Shown one piece after another: positions 1-10,284 of a stretch of 32,919 nucleotides of DNA. Each line of letters starts with the position of its first letter. Positions within the stretch are counted from its first letter, which is position 1. The position numbers were made by a program, and so were the translations under genes. The stretch lies in assembly GCA_002897115.2 (NCBI GenBank), contig BCIH01000002.1, positions 1,880,398 through 1,913,316 of the forward strand, in the 5' to 3' direction. Source of the stretch: Prototheca cutis (lineage: Eukaryota; Chlorophyta; Trebouxiophyceae; Chlorellales; Chlorellaceae). The notes beneath the pieces were generated by a model. That model had not been told where the DNA came from. It saw only the letters and a program-made list of their open reading frames with translations, and did no database searches.

Positions 1-66
1 GTTGGTGCAGCGCAGCAGCCCGTGGCACACCACCTCGGGTGTCTGCTTCCTGCACGACCTGTCCTG
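1..66 (-). CDS. Possible zinc-ribbon exon of a Fanzor/TnpB-like nuclease (partial)
   Basis: Read on the reverse strand, an AG acceptor (ending at 67) is followed by 22 open codons that run off the left edge. They include CRKQTPEVVCHGLLRCTN. The string 'HGLLRC-N' between cysteines resembles the zinc-ribbon region near the C-terminus of eukaryotic Fanzor and IS607-type TnpB proteins, where the next residues are usually a Cys and then a WNRDxN motif. Those decisive residues would lie outside the window. Fanzors are RNA-guided nucleases carried by eukaryotic transposable elements. The RuvC residues and the rest of the protein cannot be seen, and I could not define an upstream exon between 67 and 406. 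The match is from memory of the family and covers few residues, so the call is tentative. It could instead be an unrelated Cys-containing exon or a transposon relic. Confidence 0.3.
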
Positions 67-259
67 CTGCCAAGAAGGAACCCAACCCATTCTCTGAACG
101 ACATGGCAAGGGAGTGCGGTCCGGCAGGCATTTTGTTAAAAAAACATGCCCTTGCTGTGAAGGTAGGAGTGGACGAATCTCGAGAAAGGTTCATCATTTT
201 CTGCCGGTGATGTACAGAGTCCATTCTACACCCCCATGTGTGTAGTCAGCTTGGGGGAG

Positions 260-264
260 TTACA
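260..264 (-). promoter_or_regulatory. TGTAA polyadenylation signal for SWC4
   Basis: The plus strand reads ttaca here, so the reverse strand carries TGTAA about 145 bases after the SWC4 stop codon. TGTAA is the usual poly(A) signal of chlorophyte algae. Position and orientation fit, but five bases occur often by chance. Confidence 0.45.
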
Positions 265-406
265 ATTGATTTGGTGCCCTTACAGCAACAAGCGCATGAA
301 CTGTGCGGGGCGCCTGGCTGATTGGGGGCAGCGCTTCTGCCACTCCCATGGCCTTGCAGTCCTCGGATCCACGGCCCACTCACCCAGGCGGGCGGTGTCT
401 GGGGAA

Positions 407-3024
407 TCATTCATCGGCAAATCGCCGGGCGACACGCTGACGTTTGTCGGCGCGTGGGGTGGCATCGTCGCCTGGCTCCGCCTTGACCGCGGGCCGCTTG
501 GTACCCGTCGACAGGGCCTGTCGTGTCGCCAGCTGGCGCTTGAGTTCCAGCAGGGCTAGGACTTCGGCTTGCAAAGCCAAATAAGCACCGCACGCCGCAC
601 GCGTAGGTACACGAGGGAACTCGGTGATCTTCAGCTCTGCCAGCGAACCCTCTAGCGCCTTTTGCACCCTGTTAAGTGTTTTTTTTGGGCGGGGGGTTCA
701 TGAGAGGAGGGTACGCACGTATTTCCGCCCAGACACAAATCACACAGACAAAAGGCACGTCAGAAACACACGTACTTGACGGGTTGCAACTTGGCGACGA
801 CAGACTCGGCGAGCTCTTTGCAGGCTGCACCTCGGACAAAGGCACGGTTGGCAGGCACCGCGGGTTCGCCGCCCTCGGCAAACATCGGGGGCACGCCGGG
901 CTCGGGCTCACTGCTGTACTGGGACACGGGAGCGGGGCTCGTGGCCCCACCGCCGGGACCTGCCCTGCCAGTCACGCCGTCGGGTGTCCTCGCCGGACCT
1001 GCGGCATCGATGGGTTTGATGGAGGGGTTATTTTTTAAAGACCACCCCTGAGACCTTTGCTCCACTGCCATGGTCACAGCTCAGGAATGATGGAATCTCG
1101 AAAATCCGGCTGCATAGATTATGTAATCCACAGATGCCCACGCACCCTGGCCGGCTGCAGCCCTGCGTGCCGCCTCCTCGGCCTCCCTGGCCTGCAGGAT
1201 AGCCGCCGCCTCCTTGAGAATCTCGTCCTCTCGCACCTCCTGCCAGAGGCACAGCGTTAGGAAATCCTCCGCAGGGTGCAGAATCTCTTTGGACTTGGAC
1301 GCTGCCCCTCCACACAGAGTTCCCGCACCATGCCCTCGTTGCTGCCACGCCTTTCCCTCCATCTCCACGTCGCTGGATGAAAACAGCGGCACCCTAACCC
1401 TGCACAACCATAATAATAAAAAAACCCTAAGGACCACCAAGCCACTCGCCTGTGATTTTGTGCGTTCCAAGCTCAGTTCCAGCCCCTTTTTCCGTTCCAC
1501 CTCGTGCTGCTTGTTGTACGGGTGCCGTGCAAGCGGGTGATTGGCTACTGGCTCAGGACCACCAGCCCTGCCAACCTGTGAGGTTCGTTTGTGGGGTGTG
1601 TGGGGTGGGGGGGGTGGAATCGAGTGTGGGTATTGGAAGGGCAGGCGGGTCGAGGGACCACAGCACCGCAGGGTATCAAGACCAGCACCCCACCTGCCTA
1701 TTGACCAAGATCAACTACAATCCTTTCCTTGTGTGGGAGGGATGGACCCCCTCCCCCCCCCCCCCCCCCCCAAAAAAAAGAAAATCATTCCTTCCACTGG
1801 CCTACCAGCAGGCTGTGTGCTACCGAGTAGTACCGTGCCTTGAGATCCTCCATGCTCCTCGTCGCCTGACCCTTCCACTGCATAAGATGGGTTTTGTTCA
1901 TTGAAATTCCAAGTTTGTGGGTCAATGTGCAGCACCAGCTCTCGCCCACGCTGTGGACTGGCTGAAACCGTCTCTTCCCGAGTAAACAGACAGAAACAAG
2001 GAAAGAAACACACGCCCCGGGACCCCAAGTTACCTCGTAGCGATCGGCGATGATCAGCCATCGCAGATCAAATTGCTGGCACAGATCCAGCAGGTAATCC
2101 GTCTCCTCCCGATCCCAGCCGGGGTCCTGGGAGACCAGGGAACCCCACTCCTCGTCGTTATACCGCATGATGGGAGCCTGTGTGCAGAGGGAAGGTGGCA
2201 AGTTGGGGATATGCAAGGCCCTTATGGGAGACATCCACTGGAGTGCCCTCCACTTTTCCTTGCTTATTCCTCCACCAAGAACAACATCCAGGCGACATAC
2301 CTGTTTGTTAAATTTGGCAAAGGGGTACGGATCGCTGTTTGCAGGTGTGGGCTTTCCCGTGGCATCCTTGTAACATTTAACCCAGTGCTCGAGCTGCAGG
2401 CCGTCCGTGCGGGCCGGGTTGCTGAACGGCATCCACTGAAAGCTCACCCACCCTGGATGACACAGAAGCGTGAGGGGGGGAGAGGGGAGGATGTCGTTGA
2501 GGAGTGGGCGGGCGTGGGGCTGTGTGGACAGCTGGGGGGCCATCACAGTGCTTATCGGCTGTCACGTCCCCCCAGCCCTTGTCCACCGTCGCAGCTGCCA
2601 GGGAACAGTGTGAGAGTGCTGGATGAAGACCGCTGCACTCCGCCAGACCTTACACAACAACCCCACACACCTTTGCTAGAGCGCCTGGCTTTCTCTCGCA
2701 CGGCATTGAGCCCAGAGGCTTTGCGGATGTCTCCCGCCAGCTGAGAGGGCGTCAGCGGGTGCGTCCCGCTGAGCAAGGCAAATGCCTCTCTGCAGAGTTC
2801 GCAGCAGGGGGTGTGGTAGCGTGTGAATGTGTTGTTCGTAAGGCACATGATTGAGGCGATCTTTACCTTCCGAGCAGGCGCCATGCACGGCTCAGACTGA
2901 CCGTGACCCGTGCTCACCTGCTCATCCCCTTGGGCTTGACCATCTTCCGCTCCTTGGGCTTCTCCGCCTTGTCCGCTGGCGCACCCCCGCCGCGGGAGAC
3001 ACCCATGATGTCCTTCACATCCAT
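407..3024 (-). CDS. SWC4: SWC4/DMAP1 chromatin-remodelling subunit (SANT domain)
   Basis: Nine exons join in phase to about 454 residues: 3024-2918, 2789-2671, 2452-2301, 2177-2034, 1877-1806, 1575-1450, 1239-1146, 1064-776 (acceptor could instead be at 998) and 668-407. The start MDVKDIMGVS matches the DMAP1-type N-terminus. Next come a GMSREAFALLSG segment and the hallmark FQWMPFSNPAR. The SANT/Myb-like helices contain the acidic WDREETDYLLDLCQQFDLRW, followed by DRYEWKGQATRSMEDLKARYYSVA. Then follow a basic coiled-coil-like region (NKQHEVERKKGLELSLERTK), EVREDEILKEAAAI, and the C-terminal leucine-rich segment PTRAACGAYLALQAEVLALLEL. In yeast, plants and animals this protein is a nuclear subunit shared by SWR1/SRCAP (H2A.Z deposition) and NuA4/TIP60 acetyltransferase. 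The intron after TKSQ appears to use a GC donor. An intron at about 1742-1780 contains a long C-run/A-run. The gene is divergent from the aldo-keto reductase gene. Confidence 0.9.
1742..1785 (+). repeat. C-run followed by A-run in a SWC4 intron
   Basis: A long plus-strand C run is followed directly by an A run. It lies in the intron between exons 1877-1806 and 1575-1450. Because SWC4 is on the reverse strand, its transcript reads T-run then G-run. Confidence 0.85.
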
Positions 3025-4988
3025 GCTGGGCAGGATTCAGCACCCAACGGTGCCCTCGAGCTCCCTGGGGGTCGCGGCCGGACGGCCCTCGCTCCTGGGC
3101 ACTGCCCGGCCCACGCCTGTCCGGGCTGTCCACTCCCACCGCCGCGGGCTCAGCGCTCCGCGCAGCCTGATTTCATCCAGCTCTATGTATCACAGTAAAT
3201 GCATGGCAGTGTCCTGGAATGAAGAGCACTGTGTGAGCTACAGCTGCCATTTTGCCGTTGTGCTTTTGGTTTCGGCCCAGCGACGTTGTCGACGGCAGCC
3301 TCGCAAATGAATTCCCGTTTCAGCCCTTCCGGCCCTCCCGTGCCGCACCACCCACTTTGTCCCGCCCCACGAAAATGCTTAGTCGACACCCAGACAACAG
3401 TGTATGAACAGTACCTCTCCATCATAACGGAGCGTACTTGCGGGCAATCACTCTTCGAAGTTTGCGGCGGGGGGGACCGACGGAGGTCGCGCCCACTAGA
3501 CGGCGCGTACAGGCCCGCGCAGTGCTCGTTAACTACAGAAATGAATATGACAGACCTTTTTATATGATGTATTACACAAATTGGAGCTGTATATGTGCAG
3601 TTACTTAGATTTCCCGGCAGGCCACCTCAGGCCCTTATCCGCGACGGCGGAGGTGCCTAAGAGGAGGTGACTGGGAGCCCAGGTCACACCCAGTCTGGAG
3701 CTCCTGAACAAGCGCTTTCAGGGAGGTGTATCCCACAAGACAGCCTCCCAACCATGCCTACATATCCATATCAAGTGGTGCCTAGTCAGGGCTAGGGAAG
3801 TAATGAGCAGTCAATGGCTTGTTGGCAGCTTGGTCTGGGAGCCAGCATCAAGTCCACAGTGGGCAGTGCACGGGCCACCGTTTGTTTGGGCCTCCACTGT
3901 TGCACCGCATGACTGCATGGTCCATGTGGATGCACGCCCCATTGGTCTCACACGGTGCGGAGTCGCGGCGTGGAAGCGGGCGAATCACCTAGGCCTGGAA
4001 AACCTGGGGCTGCCAACTCTCAAGGACCACGAAAGTGCTGTCCATGTTCAGGTGGTGCTACCACGTGGTCACATGACGGGCTAAGACCCACGCGGTAGTT
4101 TTGGTGCAGAACTACTGCGTGGGTGCCCATGGGGCGCCCCTGTAGGGATCTGATTAAGTTCCTGGACTAGGTCCCTGAAATCCCCGTCGATCAAGCGGGC
4201 GTGGGCATTGTGAGTAGGGCCTGGCGGCCTGAATTCATTGTGAGGGTGCCCACCCCGGCGACGTCCCTCAGTCCGCAAGTCAACCCTTCAAGGCCTGGCC
4301 CATAATGCACCCACCACTCTCCATATACAATGGATGCGAGACGCTCTCAAGTCAATTTGCCTCTTTGCAAGATGCAACAGGAACATTGCAGTTCGACATG
4401 CACAATCCATTCTGCTGTTCACTGTTGATTGGTTGCTGCCTCTTGATGAGCTCTGCATGTCGGAGGAGCTGGCTTACTGCTCATCAATGGACAGATGGAA
4501 TCCAGTAACTTGATATCGTGCAATTCTGCATAACATATGCACCTGAAATGCTGTATTGTCTCCAAGAGGCATGGACGCATCCATCAAGCTCCAGGACATT
4601 GATGTTGGCAGCACGTGAGCCAGCGCTCATATTTGACATCTGCAAACAGCTTTATATCTCACTAACCCTAAGACAGCCTGAAAAAGGTTTGGTCTGGGCG
4701 TATCCAATACGTTTCAGGCTATTCTACATTCAACGTCCTTAACAAGGTGCGCGGGGGGGAGGGGGTGACGGTCGTTGATGGAAAAAGCACTCTGCCCCTT
4801 GGTCCCGCCGTCCGCCATCCGCCAATCCCAGCGCGAAGCTGGACGTCCGCGATCCAAGGCAATGCGAAAGGCAGCTCAAAGGCAGCTCCATGGGGGTGCT
4901 GGAATGCCTAATCTCTTGGTTTTTTTCATACAGTTCCCATCAGGGTTGCGCACTCGGAAGCAGCACTCGCACACTTGCAATCGTCAGC
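3025..4988. other. Gene-free intergenic stretch between divergent genes
   Basis: No protein-like ORF or recognisable RNA gene was found. The stretch is less GC-biased than the genes around it from about 3530 to 4740 and contains a strong hairpin (4087-4123). The two ends must hold the promoters and 5' UTRs of SWC4 (left, reverse) and the aldo-keto reductase (right, forward). ORFs of up to about 130 codons here lack family motifs and overlap in several frames, as expected of chance ORFs. Confidence 0.5.
4087..4123. repeat. Inverted repeat / hairpin, 14-bp stem
   Basis: The left arm cccacgcggtagtt (4087-4100) pairs with aactactgcgtggg (4110-4123) around a 9-base loop. There is one G/A mismatch, which becomes a G-U pair in RNA. 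It lies in non-coding DNA about 870 bases upstream of the aldo-keto reductase start. No gene is associated with it. Confidence 0.6.
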
Positions 4989-7117
4989 ATGGCCGACCAG
5001 CCCAAGATTCCGTTTAGGAACCTCGGCCGCACGGGCCTCAAGGTGGGCAGAGATTCTCACGCACGTGGGCGAGATGCATTTGCGAGATGCATGCATTGAA
5101 TGAGCAGATCCAGCGCTGTGTGCGCGCAGGTGTCCGTCTTCAGCTATGGCGCGTGGGTGTCCTTTGGAGATCAAGTCAGCCTCGATCAAGCGAAAGAGCT
5201 GTTGCAGACGGCCTACGACTCTGGCGTCAACTAGTGCGTGTCATTGGGTGGACTATATTTGGGTTTACAGTAGAATGCAGGATTTGGGGGAGGTGGTCCG
5301 ACGAGCAGGGTTGCCGCCTCGCGTCTTCTTTTTGGGTGTGTGGTCCCCTAAGATCCTTCCCTCGGTCGTCCTCAAGTGACACGTAACCAACGATCCCCCA
5401 CCGCAGCTTTGACAATGCTGAAAACTATTCCAATGGAAAGGTAACTGCAATGCGTATCTGCTGTGGGTTTGTAAGGGAGAGCGCTTTGTGTTTCCTGGAT
5501 GCTACCCAGATCCAGGTGCAGCCCTGGCCATTCCAGCACAAATTCAAACTAGCCCTCAACCAGCATCCGCCCACGCTCTGCAGGCCGAGATCCTCATGGG
5601 TCAGGCTATCAAGGATTTGGGCTGGAAGCGCGAGGATTATGTCCTCGGAACCAAAGTGAGCTGTTGCGAGGCCTTTTTAACGTGTGTGGGCAGACTTGGT
5701 CATTTCATGCCAGTGCAGAGCATCCCTGGCCGCTCAGGGACAAAGCAAAACGTGCTGCCCATGTCAATGTGCAGGTCTTCTTTGGCAGCCAGCTTCCAAG
5801 TATGACGATCAATGCGAAGGGCCTGTCGAGGAAGCACATCGTCGAGGGTGTCCGAGGTGGGTTGCTTGCCTGGTTTCTGGGAAATTCTGAAATGAAAAGC
5901 GGGGCTCCTGTGGGAAGTTTGCAGGGAAGGATTGTCGGATTGCCATCTGGGCAATGGTCGGGTGACATAACCGTTGGGATGACCTTATGTCTCAAAGGAG
6001 GTGTTTCTCCACCCATCCCCCCCCCCCCCCCCCCCCAACCCCCCACACACACCCACACACCCACGCACACACACCACCACCACCACTGCAGCATCTTTGA
6101 AGAGGCTGCAAGTGGATTATGCAGACATTGTGTTTGCGCACCGCCACGATCCCAGCGTGCCGATGGAGGAGATTGTGCGTGCGTTCAACTGGGTGATTGA
6201 CCAGGGCTGGGCCTTTTACTGGGGCACGTCGGAGTGGACGGGGGAGCAGCTGCTGGAGGCCAATGCCATTGCCGACAGGCTGGGGCTTGTGGGCCCGGCC
6301 GCAGAGCAGCCCGAGTACAACATCTTCCAGCGCTCAAAGGTCGAGAGGGACTTTTCTCCTGTTTACGAGAAGCATGGCCTGGGCCTCACGGTGTGGAGCC
6401 CGCTGGCCTCGGGCATCCTCACGGGCAAGTACTCGGGCGGCAAGATTCCAGAGGGCAGCCGCCTGTCCGTCGAGAAATACAGCGTACGTTGCATGTTTTT
6501 GACTGGGAGTGTGAGGAAGTGGGTGTGCTGCAGCGGTGTCATGCAGTGTGCACTCCTGCCTCGACAGAGTGCAGTGCACCCAGCCCGCCTTGCACCTGGT
6601 CGCACCACATGCACGACAACAGCCCTGGCACCTCACGAAAACTACCGCTGCAGTGGCTCAAGTCTTCCATCATGGAGAAGAAGATGGGGCACATCCAAGC
6701 CACCGATAAGCTCAAACCCATTGCGGAGCGCCTGGGTGCCACGCCCGCACAACTGGCACTGGCATGGTGTGCTGCCAATCCAAACGTTTCCACAGTCATC
6801 ACGGGGTCCACGAAGATCGAGCAGGTCTGTGCAATGCGTTTTTTTCTTTTGTGGAACCAGGGAGCTTGTTCTTGTGGGTGCCTGCATCTATTGGAGGGGG
6901 TGGGGGATATGGGAAGGGATAACGCCCTTCTACGCTGTTGCTTCAAACTGCAGCCAGCACATCCGCTAACGTCTGTGCGCGCCCGTGGCCCTCACCGTTG
7001 CCACAGATGAAGGACAACTTTGCCGCGGTGCAGTTCATCGACAAGATTACCCCCGAGATCAAAAAGGAGATTGACGACATCGTCGGCGACCTTGCTTGGC
7101 AGCCACGCGGCTGGTGA
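4989..7117 (+). CDS. KAB1: Aldo-keto reductase, voltage-gated K+ channel beta-subunit type (KAB1-like)
   Basis: Eight exons (4989-5042, 5130-5233, 5407-5440, 5584-5655, 5775-5856, 6092-6483, 6654-6824, 7007-7117) join in phase to 339 residues, close to plant KAB1. It is an NADPH-dependent aldo-keto reductase fold (TIM barrel). In animals and plants these proteins reduce carbonyls and bind Kv/Shaker channels in the cytosol. Visible motifs are [10 protein letters not shown] at the N-terminus; [17 protein letters not shown], holding the catalytic Asp-Tyr region; LSRKHIVEG then [20 protein letters not shown]; the [14 protein letters not shown] segment; and the [16 protein letters not shown] cofactor loop. 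[16 protein letters not shown] with the final [13 protein letters not shown] are typical of the family end. The start is the first ATG of the in-phase exon. The intron at 5857-6091 has a long C-run followed by CA-rich sequence. Whether it regulates a channel in this organism cannot be told from sequence. Confidence 0.92.
6018..6086 (+). repeat. C-run then CA-rich tract in the reductase intron
   Basis: A run of about 20 C is followed by AACCCCCC and then CACACCC/CACCAC-rich sequence, ending just before the acceptor at 6091. It acts as an extreme pyrimidine-rich stretch upstream of exon 6. Confidence 0.85.
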
Positions 7118-7591
7118 AGGGCCACTGGTGAGCGGTGCTGCCTCTGGTGGGGTGGTGGAAATGGTGGTGGAAACGTTGCAGAGTTTCTCCCTCCCTCCCA
7201 TGACACTGCCAACGGTTCCATGGCAGCAGTGCAAATGCAAGAGTTCCATGTTTGTGCGTGCATGACTGATGCTGCAACGACATCTGCGGCGTGAAATGAT
7301 GCGACTCCTTTCTTTCTTGGGGTGTGGTCAACCTTCACCCAGCCCCTTTCTCCTTTGCATGCGGCCAATGTTTTTTCAAGAGGCTGGCTCCACGCTGGCA
7401 GATGTCCCATCACCTGTGAAATGAAATGCATGGTCTCGTTTGAATGCGCACTCTTGGGACCGTGTCCCGGGAGTGCTGATATTGGATGCCGACGCTGTAT
7501 GAAAGGACACACATGCGGGGTGAAAGGACACACATGCGGAAAGCAGTTCCACTGCCAGGCCTTGATTGCATCCATCGGTGCTGTCCAGCCA
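7118..7591. other. Convergent 3' intergenic stretch
   Basis: This lies between the aldo-keto reductase stop and the ribosome recycling factor stop and must hold both 3' UTRs. No forward TGTAA was seen after the reductase. It contains a short direct repeat of ggacacacatgcgg with ggtgaaa between the copies (around 7504-7538). No gene is recognised. Confidence 0.45.
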
Positions 7592-9028
7592 TTACAGTGT
7601 CATCAGTTCATTGGTTTTGCTGCGGGCAAGCTTGTCCACGGCCTCGATGTACTCGTCGGTCAGCTTCTGGACAGCTTCCCCAAGGTCCCGCTTTTCGTCC
7701 TTGCCCAGGCCATTGTCGCGCTCCCGGTGCTCCAGCGCCCGCATGGCCTCCCGCCGGACATTCCTGAGTACATTTTGGACGGTGAGGCCATGGTCTTGTA
7801 GGGGATTACAGGCAGGTCTCGATTCAGGGTGCCCGGGCCCACGCAGCAGGTGCTGTCCCAAATCACACTAAGCAGGCCGGCACCTGATGGCGACGCGGGC
7901 GTCTTCTGCAAGCTTCCCGACAGTCTTGGCCAGTTGCTTCCTCCTCTCCTGAGGTGTCCATAGAGTGGGTGGTTGTCCGTTGCTTTGTAGTCAAGGCATA
8001 CAACGATGCGAGCAGTCTCGACCCACGGTTCCACCGCTGCTGGCCGCGGCAATTCCATTCCACCACCACCCTCCACCCGTCTACCCACAAGGGCCCACAC
8101 CGTTGTGAGGGGGGGCACCCTGATCCTGATGAGCCTGCCATTGTTTGCCGGGGTTAGCCCGAGATCCGACTGGACAATGGCCTTTTCGATGAGGGTAAGG
8201 GTGGAGGGCTCGTAAGGCTGCACCACCAACAGCGCCGCCTCTGGTGCGTTGATGGTCGCTATCTGGCGCAGCGGCGTGGGCACGCCATAGTACTCCACCT
8301 GTGGTGCAGGCAGGCATGATGCGAGTTTCACAGTGGACACTTGTGTGAGCTCGTGTGCTTCGCCGCATCACATGCATTTGCTCTGGCGCAGCCTGCCAAG
8401 GGCACCGGCAGCAGGCGTCCGTCCATCCTGGTCAGCTGTCCCGCTTTCAACACCGGCCAGCACACCATTATTCTGTCCAGCAACGACGGCGTTGCCCGGC
8501 CGCTCCGCACGGTCTGGAAAGTGCGCACCGCGGCGTCCAGGCACTTTTCCATTTTTTCCATCTGCGGTGGTCATAGTGGTATGGGGTTGCTAGGTAACAT
8601 GGTCGCGCGGGCCACATGGCAGCAGCACCAGGACAGGCTATCCTTCTCTGACAACAGGGCATGACACCAGGCAACAGCATATCCGCCCGTACTGCTAGTT
8701 CTTCAATGTCAAACTCTGGCGCGTCACATGGCGAATTCCTCATCACAACGATCCGGGCTGTCCTAGGGCTGCCCAGGCTTGGGCGGCCCTGCTGCCGCCT
8801 GCAGGAGCTCGTGCATGGGAGGAAACTCGAGAGGCGCTCTGACCTCGAGCAATCACCTAGCTTCAGTTCAGTGCAAGTAAACAAACGCTGCCCAAATGCT
8901 TGCTGGGCAGTACCTTTGGAACGCCAAGGTGGTGAGCGGTCGGTGTGGCCTCCTTGGGCCGGCTTTGAACGGCGCAGGGGTCCTGCACACTCCCGCCCAG
9001 CCGCATGTCGGCAACGTCGTGCCAACAT
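7592..9028 (-). CDS. RRF: Ribosome recycling factor, probably plastid-targeted
   Basis: Exons 9028-8693, 8561-8466, 8298-8101, 7948-7884 and 7763-7592 join in phase to 288 residues. The last roughly 175 residues are a clear bacterial-type [23 protein letters not shown], then [76 protein letters not shown] and [12 protein letters not shown], ending in a helical tail. RRF works with EF-G to split post-termination ribosomes. The roughly 110-residue leader is rich in Arg, Ser and Ala and starts [14 protein letters not shown], which fits an organelle transit peptide. A plastid destination is inferred; mitochondrial RRF is the alternative. The start is the first ATG in the open 5' exon; [12 protein letters not shown] further in would also be possible. 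The 3' end has CTGTAA, so a TGTAA signal overlaps the stop. It faces the reductase tail to tail and is divergent from the DUF3700 gene. Confidence 0.9.
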
Positions 9029-9310
9029 TGAACGCCATTGTGATGAAACAATAGAATACGATGTACACAAAGCTGTGAGGAGTTTGTAAGAGCGTGAATG
9101 GACATTGTCGTCTACTGCCCAACCAAGAGATCCGGACGAACACCACTCGTCATGCTCGTTTCTGTGCCGTGTCGCTCGGAACGAAACTGGGGGTCGTCAC
9201 CGCTGGAACCCAGAGCCGAGAAACCGCCAAGGGTGTCCATTGGACGTCTCGAGACACATAAAAATGCATTTATAGCTGTCGAGGATCAAACCGACACGTG
9301 GTTGAGTTCG
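9029..9310. promoter_or_regulatory. Shared promoter region of two divergent genes
   Basis: 282 bases separate the predicted starts of the ribosome recycling factor (reverse) and the DUF3700 gene (forward), so both promoters must lie here or in the adjoining 5' UTRs. No TATA box or known motif stands out. The role is inferred from gene layout only. Confidence 0.4.
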
Positions 9311-10249
9311 ATGCTGGTGGTTTTCGGCAAGCAGCGAAGGAGCCTGGTGGGTCCGCTGTCACCCACGAAACGCAAGCATGCCAGCTCTGTCACCCCCGAG
9401 GAGGAATCCTTCCTGGCGTCCCTGCTGGACAACCTGTACAGCAGCTTGCCACGGCGGCAGAGAGGCTATGTCCAAGAGCACATGTTTGGCGGAGGCTGCA
9501 ACGGCATAGCGTACGTGGGCATCGGCGGTTTGGGAAGGGGAGGATCTGGGTGTGTGCACACCGAGCTCTGCACACTCAACTCCCCCCTCCCTGCCGTTCA
9601 TCCTGCAGGTATTTGGAATCTGACAGGCACCAGGTAGCCACGGATGGCGACGTCAGCGTTTTCTTCAAAGGCGCCCTCAGGAGTACGTGTGTGGCATGGG
9701 TGGGCGAGCGGGTTGGTGCCGGGGTTGGGAGGAGAAGGGAGTCCCCAGGGGCTGTGCATACGTTCAGTAGGGCCAGGGCTAAATATCCCATGCTGTCCTC
9801 TGTCAGAATCAACAAGGACACGGGAATGCATGTTGCGATGCACTGCTGTATTGGTACAGAGCAATGCCTAGGCTGCATGACTGAACCCCCCCCCCCCCCT
9901 TTTTGTCCCCCTTTCCACGTGCAGACCCAGTGGAGGACATTGAGGAGGCGAGTTACATCCTGCAGGCCTACGAGGACGACTGGCTGTCAGCCATAGAGCA
10001 GGGTCGGCCCAGTTTCAGGGCATTGCAGGGATTCCGCGGACCTTGGACCTTTGTCCTTTTTGACAGGAGGTGAGAACAGGGGAATGAGGCAGACAAGGGG
10101 CGTGTCGGTTGTGGGGCTTTTTCGAATTTTTGTTGGTAGAATGGAGCCTTTTTTCTCTCCTTTTTTTTTAATGTGCCATGCCGCGCTGGTTTGTGCATGA
10201 TGAGCCATTCTCACGCTATATCCCCCCCCCCCCCCCCCCCCCCCCCCAA

Positions 10250-10284
<35 letters not shown>

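Noticed and set aside
3600..3760. Possible palindromic element around gactggg...cccagtc
   Set aside because: Arms are only about 7 bases and imperfect beyond that; not clearly above chance.
9029..9070. Ribosome recycling factor start at 9070
   Set aside because: The codon there is TTG; the first in-frame ATG is at 9028.
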